DNA of 20,067 nucleotides from Ornithoclostridium sp949298505 (GCA_949298505.1 CASFWW010000019.1:1-20067), one strand, 5' to 3'. Positions 1-5,625 are shown, counted from the stretch's first letter. The notes: a model not told the origin generated them from the letters alone. Numbers and translations are program-made.

Positions 1-46
1 ATTTGTCATCAGCAGGTTGCGGGTTCGAGTCCCATCACCAGCTCCA
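1..46 (+). tRNA. tRNA-Thr (TGT), 3' part only
   Basis: The window opens inside the anticodon loop. The 3' anticodon strand TCAGC, the variable loop AGGTT, a T-arm with loop TTCGAGT, the 3' acceptor strand CACCAGC, discriminator T and encoded CCA (44-46) are all visible. Reading the loop as TTTGTCA gives anticodon TGT at 3-5 or, counting strictly from the stem, at 4-6 (T4 G5 T6). The acceptor strand matches what I recall of clostridial Thr tRNAs. Two things are odd: the base after the anticodon is C rather than the A expected for t6A modification, and the T-stem carries one C-A mismatch (20/34). Identity is inferred, since the 5' half lies outside the window. Confidence 0.75.
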
Positions 47-67
47 AATATAACACGTACTTGCCTT

Positions 68-152
68 GTTTGGTTTCCAGAGCGGCCAAAGGGAGCAGAC
101 TGTAAATCTGCCGACTCTGTCTTCGGTGGTTCGAATCCACCTCTGCCCACCA
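68..152 (+). tRNA. tRNA-Tyr (GTA), acceptor stem unpaired at the 5' side
   Basis: A class II tRNA. The D-loop GAGCGGCCAAA, anticodon arm GCAGA-CTGTAAA-TCTGC with anticodon GTA at 102-104, a long variable arm (about 112-124), T-arm GGTGG-TTCGAAT-CCACC and encoded CCA at 150-152 are all canonical. The 3' acceptor strand is TCTGCCC and needs GGGCAGA at the 5' end. The bases found there (68-74) are GTTTGGT, which give only two Watson-Crick and two G-U pairs. The 5' boundary is therefore set by distance only. It may be a damaged or chimeric gene, or an assembly joint. Confidence 0.8.
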
Positions 153-201
153 AAAAAGCACCTCATAAATTGGGGTGCTTTTTTGATGGGCAGAGGTGGA
201 T
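135..201. repeat. Inverted copy of the tRNA-Tyr 3' end and terminator
   Basis: Bases 135-162 and 174-201 are reverse complements of each other over 28 positions with a single mismatch, and the pairing continues for three more base pairs to a five-base loop (166-170). The left arm contains the tRNA T-stem 3' strand, the acceptor 3' strand and CCA; the right arm begins the hairpin-rich non-coding stretch. An ordinary terminator needs only the inner part, so the tRNA portion is extra. It may mark a recombination joint, an attachment-site remnant or an assembly fold-back. Confidence 0.8.
153..187 (+). terminator. Rho-independent terminator after the tRNA genes
   Basis: An A-tract and GCACCTCA arm (157-165) pairs with TGGGGTGC (171-178) around a five-base loop and runs into TTTTTT (179-184). 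It is symmetrical, so it could stop transcription on both strands. It is the core of a longer 31-bp fold-back that reaches into the tRNA 3' end. Confidence 0.8.
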
Positions 202-600
202 AGCGCAACCACAGCGCTTCAGCGCCGTGGTTCGGCTCTCCGACGCAAGTCGGGAGCTTTCGCGGCATGCAGGAATAATCAACTTGCGCAACAAGTAAGT
301 AAGCGAATATCCACTGTATCTAATTTAAAAGCCGAGCCGTATTTTTCTTGTTGTAGAGGTGGTAAACGAACCCGTTGTAGCGAAGCGGAAACAGGTTCGG
401 CAATCCGCCGCAGGCGGTTGCTTTCTCGGCTTGCAGATATGACGGATAGGCGTAATTAGTTAGTAAGCATTCCTTCACATTTCGGATATTTAAAGATTTC
501 TTGTAGATAATTAAATTGCAAAGGATTTATTATTGTTGTAAAATATTATCTGTGACTTATGCTTATACGATATAGTTGTTTAAGTATAATAAATTAACTC
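202..600. other. Non-coding stretch rich in hairpins
   Basis: No credible gene is present. Hairpin A: 207-217 pairs with 222-232 (AACCAC and GCGC arms, loop TTCA, one mismatch). Hairpin B: 235-244 pairs with 249-257 with one bulged T and a GCAA (GNRA) loop. Bases 329-432 form the three-way-junction-like element listed separately. From 440 to 600 the sequence becomes AT-rich and holds only a probable -10 box (TATAAT, 585-590) for the next gene; its -35 box is poor. Confidence 0.6.
329..432. other. Putative structured element with three-way junction
   Basis: AAGCCGAG (329-336) is exactly complementary to CTCGGCTT (425-432). Between them lie two further hairpins. One pairs GAACC-c-GTT (368-376) with AAC-a-GGTTC (390-398). 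The other pairs GCAA-t-CCGCC (400-409) with GGCGG-TTGC (413-421) around loop GCA. Closing helix plus two arms gives a three-way junction. It could be a structured RNA, or a palindromic repeat of a non-autonomous mobile element; strand and function are unknown. Confidence 0.4.
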
Positions 601-615
601 TATTGGTGAATTATT

Positions 616-1059
616 ATGTTTTGCAAAGATTCGATTTCAAGAGAGGCGGAAAGAGAAGCTATGATAAAAAAATGGTTTGATATGTGGCTTTCTGGAAATT
701 GCGAAGGAATAGACGACGTTTTCAGCGACGACATTGTTTACATTGAAAGCTGGGGACCTGAATATAAGGGAGCACGCAAAATAAAACAATGGTTTGAAGA
801 ATGGAACACAAGAGGGAAGGTCGTTGCGTGGAATATTAAACAATATTTTCATAAAGAAGATCAAACCGTTGTAGAATGGAGTTTCGCAAACGTAATGAAC
901 GACGGAAAAGAAGAAAAATTTGACGGTGTTTCTTTGATAAAATGGAATAACGGCAAGATATGCTTTTTAAAAGAATTCGGTTGTAATACGGACAATTACG
1001 ATCCATATTGCTACGGCGACAAGCCTGTATTTAAAGAGCAGAAATGCAATTGGTTTTAA
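616..1059 (+). CDS. NTF2/SnoaL-like family protein
   Basis: A 147-residue protein that resembles the NTF2-like (SnoaL) alpha+beta barrel fold: an N-terminal helix with the pattern KKWFDMWLSGN, a stretch with VFSDDIVYIESWGPEYKG where the pocket begins, then WFEEWN and a series of beta strands ending in GKICFLKEFG. Members of this fold are small enzymes or ligand-binding proteins; nothing here fixes the substrate. The ATG at 616 is preceded by GGTGA (604-608) at good distance, which favours it over the in-frame ATG at 661. The gene stands alone: non-coding sequence lies upstream and a terminator follows. It is AT-richer than the housekeeping genes further right, which fits an accessory gene. 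Confidence 0.8.
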   Translation: MFCKDSISREAEREAMIKKWFDMWLSGNCEGIDDVFSDDIVYIESWGPEYKGARKIKQWFEEWNTRGKVVAWNIKQYFHKEDQTVVEWSFANVMNDGKEEKFDGVSLIKWNNGKICFLKEFGCNTDNYDPYCYGDKPVFKEQKCNWF

Positions 1060-1090
1060 TAGGTACAATCTGATATTTCGCATAATTTAT

Positions 1091-1125
1091 AAAAAAGCAG
1101 GCGCTGTTTCGGCGCCCGTTTTTTA
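1091..1125. terminator. Bidirectional terminator between converging genes
   Basis: AAAAAA (1091-1096), a GC stem GGCGC (1100-1104) with GCGCC (1112-1116), and TTTTTT (1119-1124). It lies between the NTF2-like gene and the minus-strand lipoprotein gene and can serve both. Confidence 0.85.
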
Positions 1126-1147
1126 ATTTAATAACTATTTCATCAGT

Positions 1148-1858
1148 TTATTTTACAACATTCAATTCTGCTGTAATAATTCTGTCATTATCCGTATCTA
1201 TGAATACAAGAACGGTTTTACCTGCGTTAACTTTCGTTATGTCAAAAGAGATCCACGCGCCGATAGCGTCCGCTCCGTTACTGCCGACGATCGGCTCGAT
1301 GCGGCGTATCGCGTCGTCGGGAATGACGTCCTGGTTCATAGAATATACCTTTGCATAAGACATAGTAGAGTAGCCGTCGGGGTTTGCGTAAACTGAATTG
1401 AGTATCGGCTCTGAACCGAAATCCACCTCAATGCCACGCGAAAGGTCAGCTTCTGTAGTCAACTGATCATAATCTGTCCATTTAAGACCGTTTTCGCCTT
1501 CTGGGATTATATTTATTTCGAATTCCACGCGTACGGTCACGTCCTCTTTCGGCATCGTAAACGTAAATTTTCCGTCTTCTCCCTCTGTGCAAGCGGCGTC
1601 GTTTGCCAGAACTTTATTGACCTTAAGGAAATCCCATGCGTCGACTGTTACGGTGACCGTTTTGCCTGATGTTGTCAGAGATTTGTCCGTGCTAACGGTA
1701 TAATAGTCTTTAAATACGTCTGTTTTTTCAGTTGTGATCTTGTAACTTTCAGGGGTTTTGTCGACAGGCTCTTTTTGGTCGGAGCAGCCGACTGTCAAAG
1801 TTGCCGATAATGCGCAAAGAAGCAATATCGATATGATCAATATAAACGATTTTTTCAA
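1148..1858 (-). CDS. Secreted lipoprotein with an InlB B-repeat-like domain
   Basis: Product of about 236 residues. I place the start at TTG (1858-1856) because GGAGGTG lies six bases upstream and the protein then begins MKKSFILI, a normal lipoprotein signal; a GTG three codons earlier overlaps that ribosome binding site. The hydrophobic signal ends in TVGC, so Cys25 is the probable lipidation site (the -3 residue is T rather than the usual L). Residues about 45-115 end in DGKFTFTMPKEDVTVRVEF, typical of divergent InlB B-repeat (bacterial repeat) domains of surface proteins. The C-terminal half (about 120-236) is beta-rich and I do not recognise it. It is probably anchored outside the membrane; its ligand is unknown. 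It is a single-gene unit between two plus-strand units. Confidence 0.8.
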   Translation of the reverse strand: MKKSFILIISILLLCALSATLTVGCSDQKEPVDKTPESYKITTEKTDVFKDYYTVSTDKSLTTSGKTVTVTVDAWDFLKVNKVLANDAACTEGEDGKFTFTMPKEDVTVRVEFEINIIPEGENGLKWTDYDQLTTEADLSRGIEVDFGSEPILNSVYANPDGYSTMSYAKVYSMNQDVIPDDAIRRIEPIVGSNGADAIGAWISFDITKVNAGKTVLVFIDTDNDRIITAELNVVK

Positions 1859-1946
1859 TCCGAACACCTCCGTATTTTTATATAATAATTATACAATAAA
1901 ACAGCGCGTTTGTAAATACCGATTTAAACGAGAAGGGGATTGCATA

Positions 1947-1974
1947 TTGACATATTCTCTTTATATTATATAAT
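1947..1974 (+). promoter_or_regulatory. Perfect consensus sigma-A promoter
   Basis: TTGACA (1947-1952), 16-base spacer, TATAAT (1969-1974). It points at the broken ABC transporter gene starting at 1993, with a transcript start expected near 1981. Confidence 0.75.
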
Positions 1975-1992
1975 TATTATTAAGGGTAAATT

Positions 1993-2500
1993 ATGGCGTA
2001 TCTGATAAGGTCTATAATAAAGTTTACGTTCAATAAGAAGATATTTACTGCGCTGATTTTAGTCATCGTGATTTTTTCTGCGGTATTTTCAGCGTTTACC
2101 GTGCGACTGGGCACGGCGTTCGCTTACGACGGCACGACAGAAGAAAATATCCGTCTTTCTCTTTGCTTTCTGAGCGACAAAAAGATAGCCGGAGAGGCAG
2201 AAAAGAATATCGACAAAGTATAGAGCAAACCGGGTATCGCTGAATTGAAGAGGAGAAAGGTCAATCAGCTTTCTGGCGGTCAGAAGCAAAGGGTAGCGAT
2301 AGCGCGCGTAATAATTAAAAATCCGCTGCTTATAATTGCGGACGAACCTACGGGGGCACTCGACAGAAACACGGCTAACGAAATTACAGACGTGCTTATT
2401 AATGCTGTAAAAGAAAGCGGTGCGACTCTTATAGGATACTGTGATAACCGAACGCTTCGATAAGGTCGTAAGGCTCGAAAACGGAAACTTAAGCGAATAA
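1993..2500 (+). pseudogene. Broken ABC transporter: permease start joined to ATPase end
   Basis: The first 76 codons look like the N-terminus of an FtsX/MacB-type permease: a short basic segment, one membrane span (about residues 15-35) and the start of an extracytoplasmic domain. An amber codon follows at 2221-2223. The same frame goes on into the C-terminal half of a LolD/MacB-type ATPase: signature LSGGQKQRVAIARV, Walker B LLIIADEPTGALD. A frameshift near 2430-2440 then moves the end of the ATPase (DKVVRLENGNLSE, stop at 2498-2500) to another frame. Walker A, the Q-loop and most of the permease are absent. Normally the ATPase and the permease are complete and separate domains or genes, so this is best read as an internal deletion that joined two neighbouring genes and then decayed. 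The N-terminal 76-residue peptide may still be made. Confidence 0.85.
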
Positions 2501-2527
2501 CGCCGCACATAGGATAAAGGAGATATT

Positions 2528-3127
2528 ATGAACGACAGACCATTTGTACCCGAAAATATGTTCTTTCAGGGGTGTTACAATCCCGCATACGAGGAACAGA
2601 TCAGAAAGTGTAAAGATAAGTGCTTTGAATACAATAAGCTCAATCCGAACGATCGCGAAACGCAGAGTATAATGTTGAAGGAAATACTCGGCAGCGCGGG
2701 TAAAGACGCAATAATCGTGCCGCCGTTCTGGTGCGATTACGGCTATAATATCCATGTCGGAGACAGCTTTTATGCCAACCACAATATGCTGGTGCAGGAC
2801 GGTTTACCCGTAAAATTCGGAAACAACGTGTTTATCGGACCCAATTGCACTTTTACGACCGCCGAACACCCGATAGATCCCGAACTACGTAAAAAGGGCG
2901 TTGAGATAGCAAAGTCGATAACGGTAGGAAACAACGTCTGGATAGGAACGGGAAGCATTATACTGGGCGGCGCGACAATTGGAGACAATACGGTAATAGG
3001 CGCGGGAAGCGTTGTTACGAATCCGATACCCGCAAACGTAGTCGCGGTCGGCGTGCCGTGTAGGGTGGTAAGAGAGATATCGGAAAAAGATAAGACGGCT
3101 TATCCGTTTTATTCGGATATCAGATAA
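2528..3127 (+). CDS. Sugar O-acetyltransferase, LacA/Maa/NodL family (hexapeptide repeat)
   Basis: 199 residues, the usual length for maltose/galactoside acetyltransferases. The N-terminal Mac domain (about 1-55) holds the aromatic and charged residues that close the active site. The rest is a left-handed beta helix made of hexapeptide repeats such as ITVGNNVWIGTGS and IGDNTVIGAGSVVT. His114 in the TTAEHPID stretch corresponds to the catalytic His of LacA. It would transfer acetyl from acetyl-CoA to a hydroxyl of a sugar or glycoside in the cytosol; the acceptor cannot be predicted. The start is firm: AAAGGAG lies just upstream of the ATG. It begins 27 bases after the ABC pseudogene and may be read from that gene's strong promoter. 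Confidence 0.92.
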   Translation: MNDRPFVPENMFFQGCYNPAYEEQIRKCKDKCFEYNKLNPNDRETQSIMLKEILGSAGKDAIIVPPFWCDYGYNIHVGDSFYANHNMLVQDGLPVKFGNNVFIGPNCTFTTAEHPIDPELRKKGVEIAKSITVGNNVWIGTGSIILGGATIGDNTVIGAGSVVTNPIPANVVAVGVPCRVVREISEKDKTAYPFYSDIR

Positions 3128-3142
3128 ATATGAAATAAGCAA

Positions 3143-3170
3143 AATGCCGCAGGATAAATTCCGCGGCGTT
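3143..3170. terminator. Weak hairpin between converging genes
   Basis: GCCGC (3146-3150) pairs with GCGGC (3163-3167), extended by GG/CC with one bulged A. There is no good U-tract on the plus strand and a short T-run on the minus strand. Confidence 0.35.
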
Positions 3171-3173
3171 AAC

Positions 3174-3611
3174 TTATTTGCCGACAAGATAATCGAGAGA
3201 GCAGTTGAAGTAGTCTGCAAAATTTACAAGAGTTACGAGCGAAGGGATTTGTTTGTTTCGATACCAATTGTGTAATTGTTGCTGGGAAACTTTAGTTTCT
3301 TTCGATATTTTATAACGTGTTTTACCGCTGGCGTTTATAGCTTGCCTCAATCTTTCGGAACAGACGGAAGTCAATACGTAGTTTTGGCAATAGTCGTATT
3401 CTTCGTCAAAACCGAACAAATAATCAAGCGTGCAATGAAGCGAGTTCGCAAGTTTTACGGCATTTTGAACAGAAGGTACGCAATTACCCGATAAGAAATC
3501 GTACAGTCTTGAATCTGTTATGCCGCTGGTATCGGAAAGTTCTTTTACAGCAATATTTCTTTCTATAAGAATATCGTTTAAACAATCGGAAAAATATTTA
3601 AATCTGTCCAT
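3174..3611 (-). CDS. Transcriptional regulator with two XRE-type HTH domains
   Basis: 145 residues made of two helix-turn-helix domains of the Cro/C1 type in tandem, about 9-67 and 86-143. Each ends in the same way (LANSLHCTLDYLFG and FADYFNCSLDYLVG), so the protein looks like an internal duplication. No ligand-binding or protease domain is attached. Single-HTH relatives are common in phage and toxin-antitoxin loci, and double ones occur in Clostridia. The ATG follows AGGG at modest distance. It is transcribed away from the 65-residue protein across a 90-bp gap, an arrangement often seen when a regulator controls its neighbour and itself. Confidence 0.88.
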   Translation of the reverse strand: MDRFKYFSDCLNDILIERNIAVKELSDTSGITDSRLYDFLSGNCVPSVQNAVKLANSLHCTLDYLFGFDEEYDYCQNYVLTSVCSERLRQAINASGKTRYKISKETKVSQQQLHNWYRNKQIPSLVTLVNFADYFNCSLDYLVGK

Positions 3612-3666
3612 ATTACAAAACCCTGTTTTTCTTAAAAAAATTATCGCAATTCATGCTATAAAATAC

Positions 3667-3695
3667 TTGTCATACCCGTGAAAGATTATTATAAT
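3667..3695 (+). promoter_or_regulatory. Sigma-A-like promoter with start site at the ATG
   Basis: TTGTCA (3667-3672), 17-base spacer, TATAAT (3690-3695). The -10 box ends seven bases before the ATG at 3702, so the predicted transcript would start at or next to the start codon. Confidence 0.55.
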
Positions 3696-3701
3696 TAAAA
3701 T

Positions 3702-3899
3702 ATGGACAGCAAAGAGAAATACAATAATTTATATTCTTCCGATTACGAAACGTTGAACGATTTCTGCGAGGAACTGCATGTTGCGTTTAAAGAACTGTTT
3801 ATATGCGACGTGAAAAGAGACAAAAACAATTTTGAAATAGAATTTAAAAACGGAGGCAAATTCAGAGTCTCGGTTACTGAAAGCGCTTCAAAAAACTGA
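3702..3899 (+). CDS. Small hypothetical protein, 65 residues, possibly leaderless
   Basis: I do not recognise the family. The protein is acidic and basic in patches, has no membrane segment or Cys motif, and its last third (about 40-60) reads like two beta strands (FEIEFKNGGKFRVSV) after a helical N-terminal half. It has a consensus-like promoter whose -10 box sits directly before the ATG, no Shine-Dalgarno sequence, and a good terminator right after. It is divergent from the double-HTH regulator, which may control it. That isolated promoter-gene-terminator unit is the main evidence that it is real. Confidence 0.6.
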   Translation: MDSKEKYNNLYSSDYETLNDFCEELHVAFKELFICDVKRDKNNFEIEFKNGGKFRVSVTESASKN

Positions 3900-3920
3900 C
3901 GTGTATATTATCTAATAAAC

Positions 3921-3952
3921 AGCTCCCTCTTAAAGAGAGAGCTTATTTTTTT
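3921..3952 (+). terminator. Rho-independent terminator
   Basis: AGCTCCCTCT (3921-3930) pairs with AGAGAGAGCT (3934-3943), one mismatch in ten, loop TAA, then TATTTTTTT. Confidence 0.85.
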
Positions 3953-3967
3953 CAGACTTTCTTGACG

Positions 3968-3999
3968 CCGTTTACGCGTTTACGTAAACGGTTTTAATT
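3968..3999 (+). terminator. Second hairpin, probable terminator
   Basis: CCGTTTACG (3968-3976) pairs perfectly with CGTAAACGG (3983-3991), loop of six, followed by TTTTAATTT. It backs up the terminator just upstream and insulates the spoIIA control region. Confidence 0.6.
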
Positions 4000-4005
4000 T
4001 CGTCA
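3999..4005 (-). promoter_or_regulatory. Putative Spo0A box (distal)
   Basis: TTCGTCA, i.e. TGACGAA on the minus strand, fits the 0A-box TGNCGAA. It is 40 bp from the second box. Confidence 0.45.
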
Positions 4006-4025
4006 ATAAATTTCATATTTATTGA
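4003..4025. repeat. Inverted repeat between the two 0A-like boxes
   Basis: TCAATAAAT (4003-4011) and ATTTATTGA (4017-4025) are perfect reverse complements around TTCAT. It overlaps the distal 0A-like box by three bases and could be a protein-binding site or simply AT-rich dyad symmetry. Confidence 0.5.
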
Positions 4026-4030
4026 AAACG

Positions 4031-4063
4031 TTGCATTTTTCGTCATTTTTGCGGATTTATAAT
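4031..4063 (+). promoter_or_regulatory. spoIIA promoter region, long spacer with 0A-like box
   Basis: TATAAT at 4058-4063 is a perfect -10 box. The only -35-like hexamer is TTGCAT (4031-4036), 21 bases away. A second TTCGTCA (4039-4045) lies inside the spacer. Spo0A-activated sigma-A promoters such as Bacillus subtilis spoIIG have a spacer of this length with 0A boxes over it. I see no sigma-H pattern (AGGAnnT ... GAAT), which the B. subtilis spoIIA operon uses. Confidence 0.45.
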
Positions 4064-4091
4064 ATTTTTACTATTAAAAAGGAGAGCAAAA

Positions 4092-4403
4092 ATGCAACTT
4101 AGTATGGTAAACAACGGCGACTGCGTGATTGCCGCTTTCGACGGGGAACTGGACGAACATACGGCGGCGAACGTACGCACAGCCCTGGACAGCCGCATTG
4201 CGCGCGGCGACTTCAGAAACTTCGTTTTCGACTTTTCGCGTCTGAAATTTATGGACAGCACCGGCATAGGCGTATTGCTGGGAAGATACAAAGCGTTAAA
4301 ACGAAAGGGCGCCGGGATATACATTTCTTCGCCCAATCCGCAGGTGGACAAGATCCTTTCGCTTGCGGGAATTTATTCAATCATTCAAAAAATCAATCTG
4401 TGA
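4092..4403 (+). CDS. spoIIAA: Anti-sigma F factor antagonist SpoIIAA
   Basis: 103 residues, a single STAS domain. The conserved loop FMDSTGIGVLLGRY carries Ser56, the residue phosphorylated by SpoIIAB in the family (Ser58 in B. subtilis). When dephosphorylated in the forespore by SpoIIE, SpoIIAA binds SpoIIAB and frees sigma-F; the protein is cytosolic. The start is set by AAAGGAG seven bases before the ATG. It is the first gene of the spoIIAA-spoIIAB-sigF operon; its TGA is part of the ribosome binding region of spoIIAB, with seven bases between the two genes. Transcription probably comes from the promoter just upstream. Confidence 0.97.
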   Translation: MQLSMVNNGDCVIAAFDGELDEHTAANVRTALDSRIARGDFRNFVFDFSRLKFMDSTGIGVLLGRYKALKRKGAGIYISSPNPQVDKILSLAGIYSIIQKINL

Positions 4404-4410
4404 GGTCAAT

Positions 4411-4839
4411 ATGAACAAACTGTATATAAAAATTACCGCCGATATCGCCAACGACGCTTTCGTCAGAAGCACCGTAGCCGCGTTTTGCCTTGAGCTTGAT
4501 CCGACCGTCGAACAGATAGACGATGTTAAGACCGCGGTTTCAGAAGCGTTCACAAACTGCGTGATACACGGCTACGAAGGCAAAGAAGGCAATTACGTTT
4601 ATCTGGATCTTTGTGTAGACGACGGAAAATTGTCAATAATCATCAGCGACGGAGGAAAAGGCATCGAGAACGTAGAAAAAGCCATGGAACCGTTTTTTAC
4701 GACAAAACCGGATGAAGAGCGCAGCGGTATGGGCTTTACGCTTATGAGTACGTTTATGGACGAGATCCGCGTGGATTCCACGCCGGGTAAAGGCACGACG
4801 GTGACAATGGTGAAAAATATCGGGAAAGAGGTTGCTTGA
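4411..4839 (+). CDS. spoIIAB: Anti-sigma F factor / serine kinase SpoIIAB
   Basis: 142 residues, GHKL ATPase fold. N-box EAFTNCVIHGY with Glu45 (catalytic base) and Asn49 (Mg2+), G1 box SDGGKGI (79-85) and G2 box SGMGFTLM (105-112) are intact. It binds sigma-F with ATP and keeps it inactive, and phosphorylates SpoIIAA on its STAS-loop serine. The start at 4411 (MNKLYIKI) is preceded by TGAGGT; an earlier in-frame codon at 4363 would lie inside spoIIAA. Its stop overlaps the start of sigF (TGATG), which suggests translational coupling that keeps anti-sigma and sigma in step. Confidence 0.97.
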   Translation: MNKLYIKITADIANDAFVRSTVAAFCLELDPTVEQIDDVKTAVSEAFTNCVIHGYEGKEGNYVYLDLCVDDGKLSIIISDGGKGIENVEKAMEPFFTTKPDEERSGMGFTLMSTFMDEIRVDSTPGKGTTVTMVKNIGKEVA

Positions 4840-5555
4840 TGCTGGATTACACGGAGACTGTCTCGCTTATCGTTGCGGCTCAGAACGGCGACGAAAGCGC
4901 AAAAGAAAAGCTGATCGTAAACAATATGCCGCTGATCAAATCGATCGCCGCGCGATACCGCAACAAAATGATCGAATACGACGATCTGTTGCAGCTCGGA
5001 GCGATGGGCCTTGTCAAAGCGATCAACAATTTCGACGTCTCATTCGGCGTGCGCTTTTCTACGTATGCGGTACCGATGATCGCGGGAGAGATAAAGCGTT
5101 TCATCAGAGACGACGGCGCGATAAAGGTCAGCCGTTCGCTCAAGGCGGTCTCAATGAAGATACAGCAGATCACCGGCGAGTACAAGCAGTTGCACGGCGA
5201 CGCGCCGACGGTCGAATATCTTGCCGAAAAGCTCGGTATCGACGCGCAGGAAGTCGTATTTGCGATGGACAGCAGCAAGTATCCGGTCTCGCTTTACGAA
5301 AAGTATGACGACGACAATTCTCAGTGCGTGATAGACAAACTGACGACGGGCGAAAGCGGAGACGACGAGATCGACAAAATGATCCTCAAAGATTTCATAA
5401 AAACGCTCCCCAAGCGGGAAAAGACGGTTATCGTTCTCAGATATTTCAGAGACAAGACTCAGAGCGAGATCGCGAAGATCCTCGGAGTTTCTCAGGTTCA
5501 GGTCTCCAGGATAGAGAGCAAAATAATAAGTGAAATGAAAAAAGCCCTGGCTTGA
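4839..5555 (+). CDS. sigF: RNA polymerase sigma factor sigma-F, early forespore
   Basis: 238 residues, close to the usual 250. Region 2 runs about 25-100: DLLQLGAMGLVKAINNF (core binding) and FSTYAVPMIAGEIKRFIRDD (-10 recognition and melting). Region 3 covers about 101-155 and includes VEYLAEKLG. Region 4 (about 187-236) has the -35-binding helix-turn-helix TQSEIAKILGVSQVQVSRIE. Between regions 3 and 4 lies an acidic linker (YDDDNSQ...). The start ATG overlaps the spoIIAB stop by one base, with GAGG upstream. Sigma-F switches on the first forespore genes, including sigG, in this class of bacteria. A strong terminator follows directly. Confidence 0.97.
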   Translation: MLDYTETVSLIVAAQNGDESAKEKLIVNNMPLIKSIAARYRNKMIEYDDLLQLGAMGLVKAINNFDVSFGVRFSTYAVPMIAGEIKRFIRDDGAIKVSRSLKAVSMKIQQITGEYKQLHGDAPTVEYLAEKLGIDAQEVVFAMDSSKYPVSLYEKYDDDNSQCVIDKLTTGESGDDEIDKMILKDFIKTLPKREKTVIVLRYFRDKTQSEIAKILGVSQVQVSRIESKIISEMKKALA

Positions 5556-5561
5556 CGCAGG

Positions 5562-5588
5562 CGGCGCAAAAGCGCCGCTTTTATTTTG
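5562..5588 (+). terminator. Terminator of the spoIIA operon
   Basis: GCGGCGC (5562-5568), loop AAAA, GCGCCGC (5573-5579), then TTTTATTTT. It separates spoIIA from the spoVA genes, so the latter need their own promoter. Confidence 0.92.
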
Positions 5589-5625
5589 CTCATACGGATA
5601 AAATCGGCTCAAAGGCAAATAATAC

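Noticed and set aside
9..298. Open frames on both strands across the tRNA genes
   Set aside because: They are translations of tRNA and hairpin sequence, the usual false ORFs over tRNA-Tyr; no start signal.
1758..1973. Plus-strand frame opposite the lipoprotein gene start
   Set aside because: Antisense to a signal peptide with a clear reading frame, no ribosome binding site, low-complexity end.
4832..5308. 158-codon frame within spoIIAB-sigF
   Set aside because: Arg-rich other-frame reading of sigF, whose motifs are intact in its own frame.
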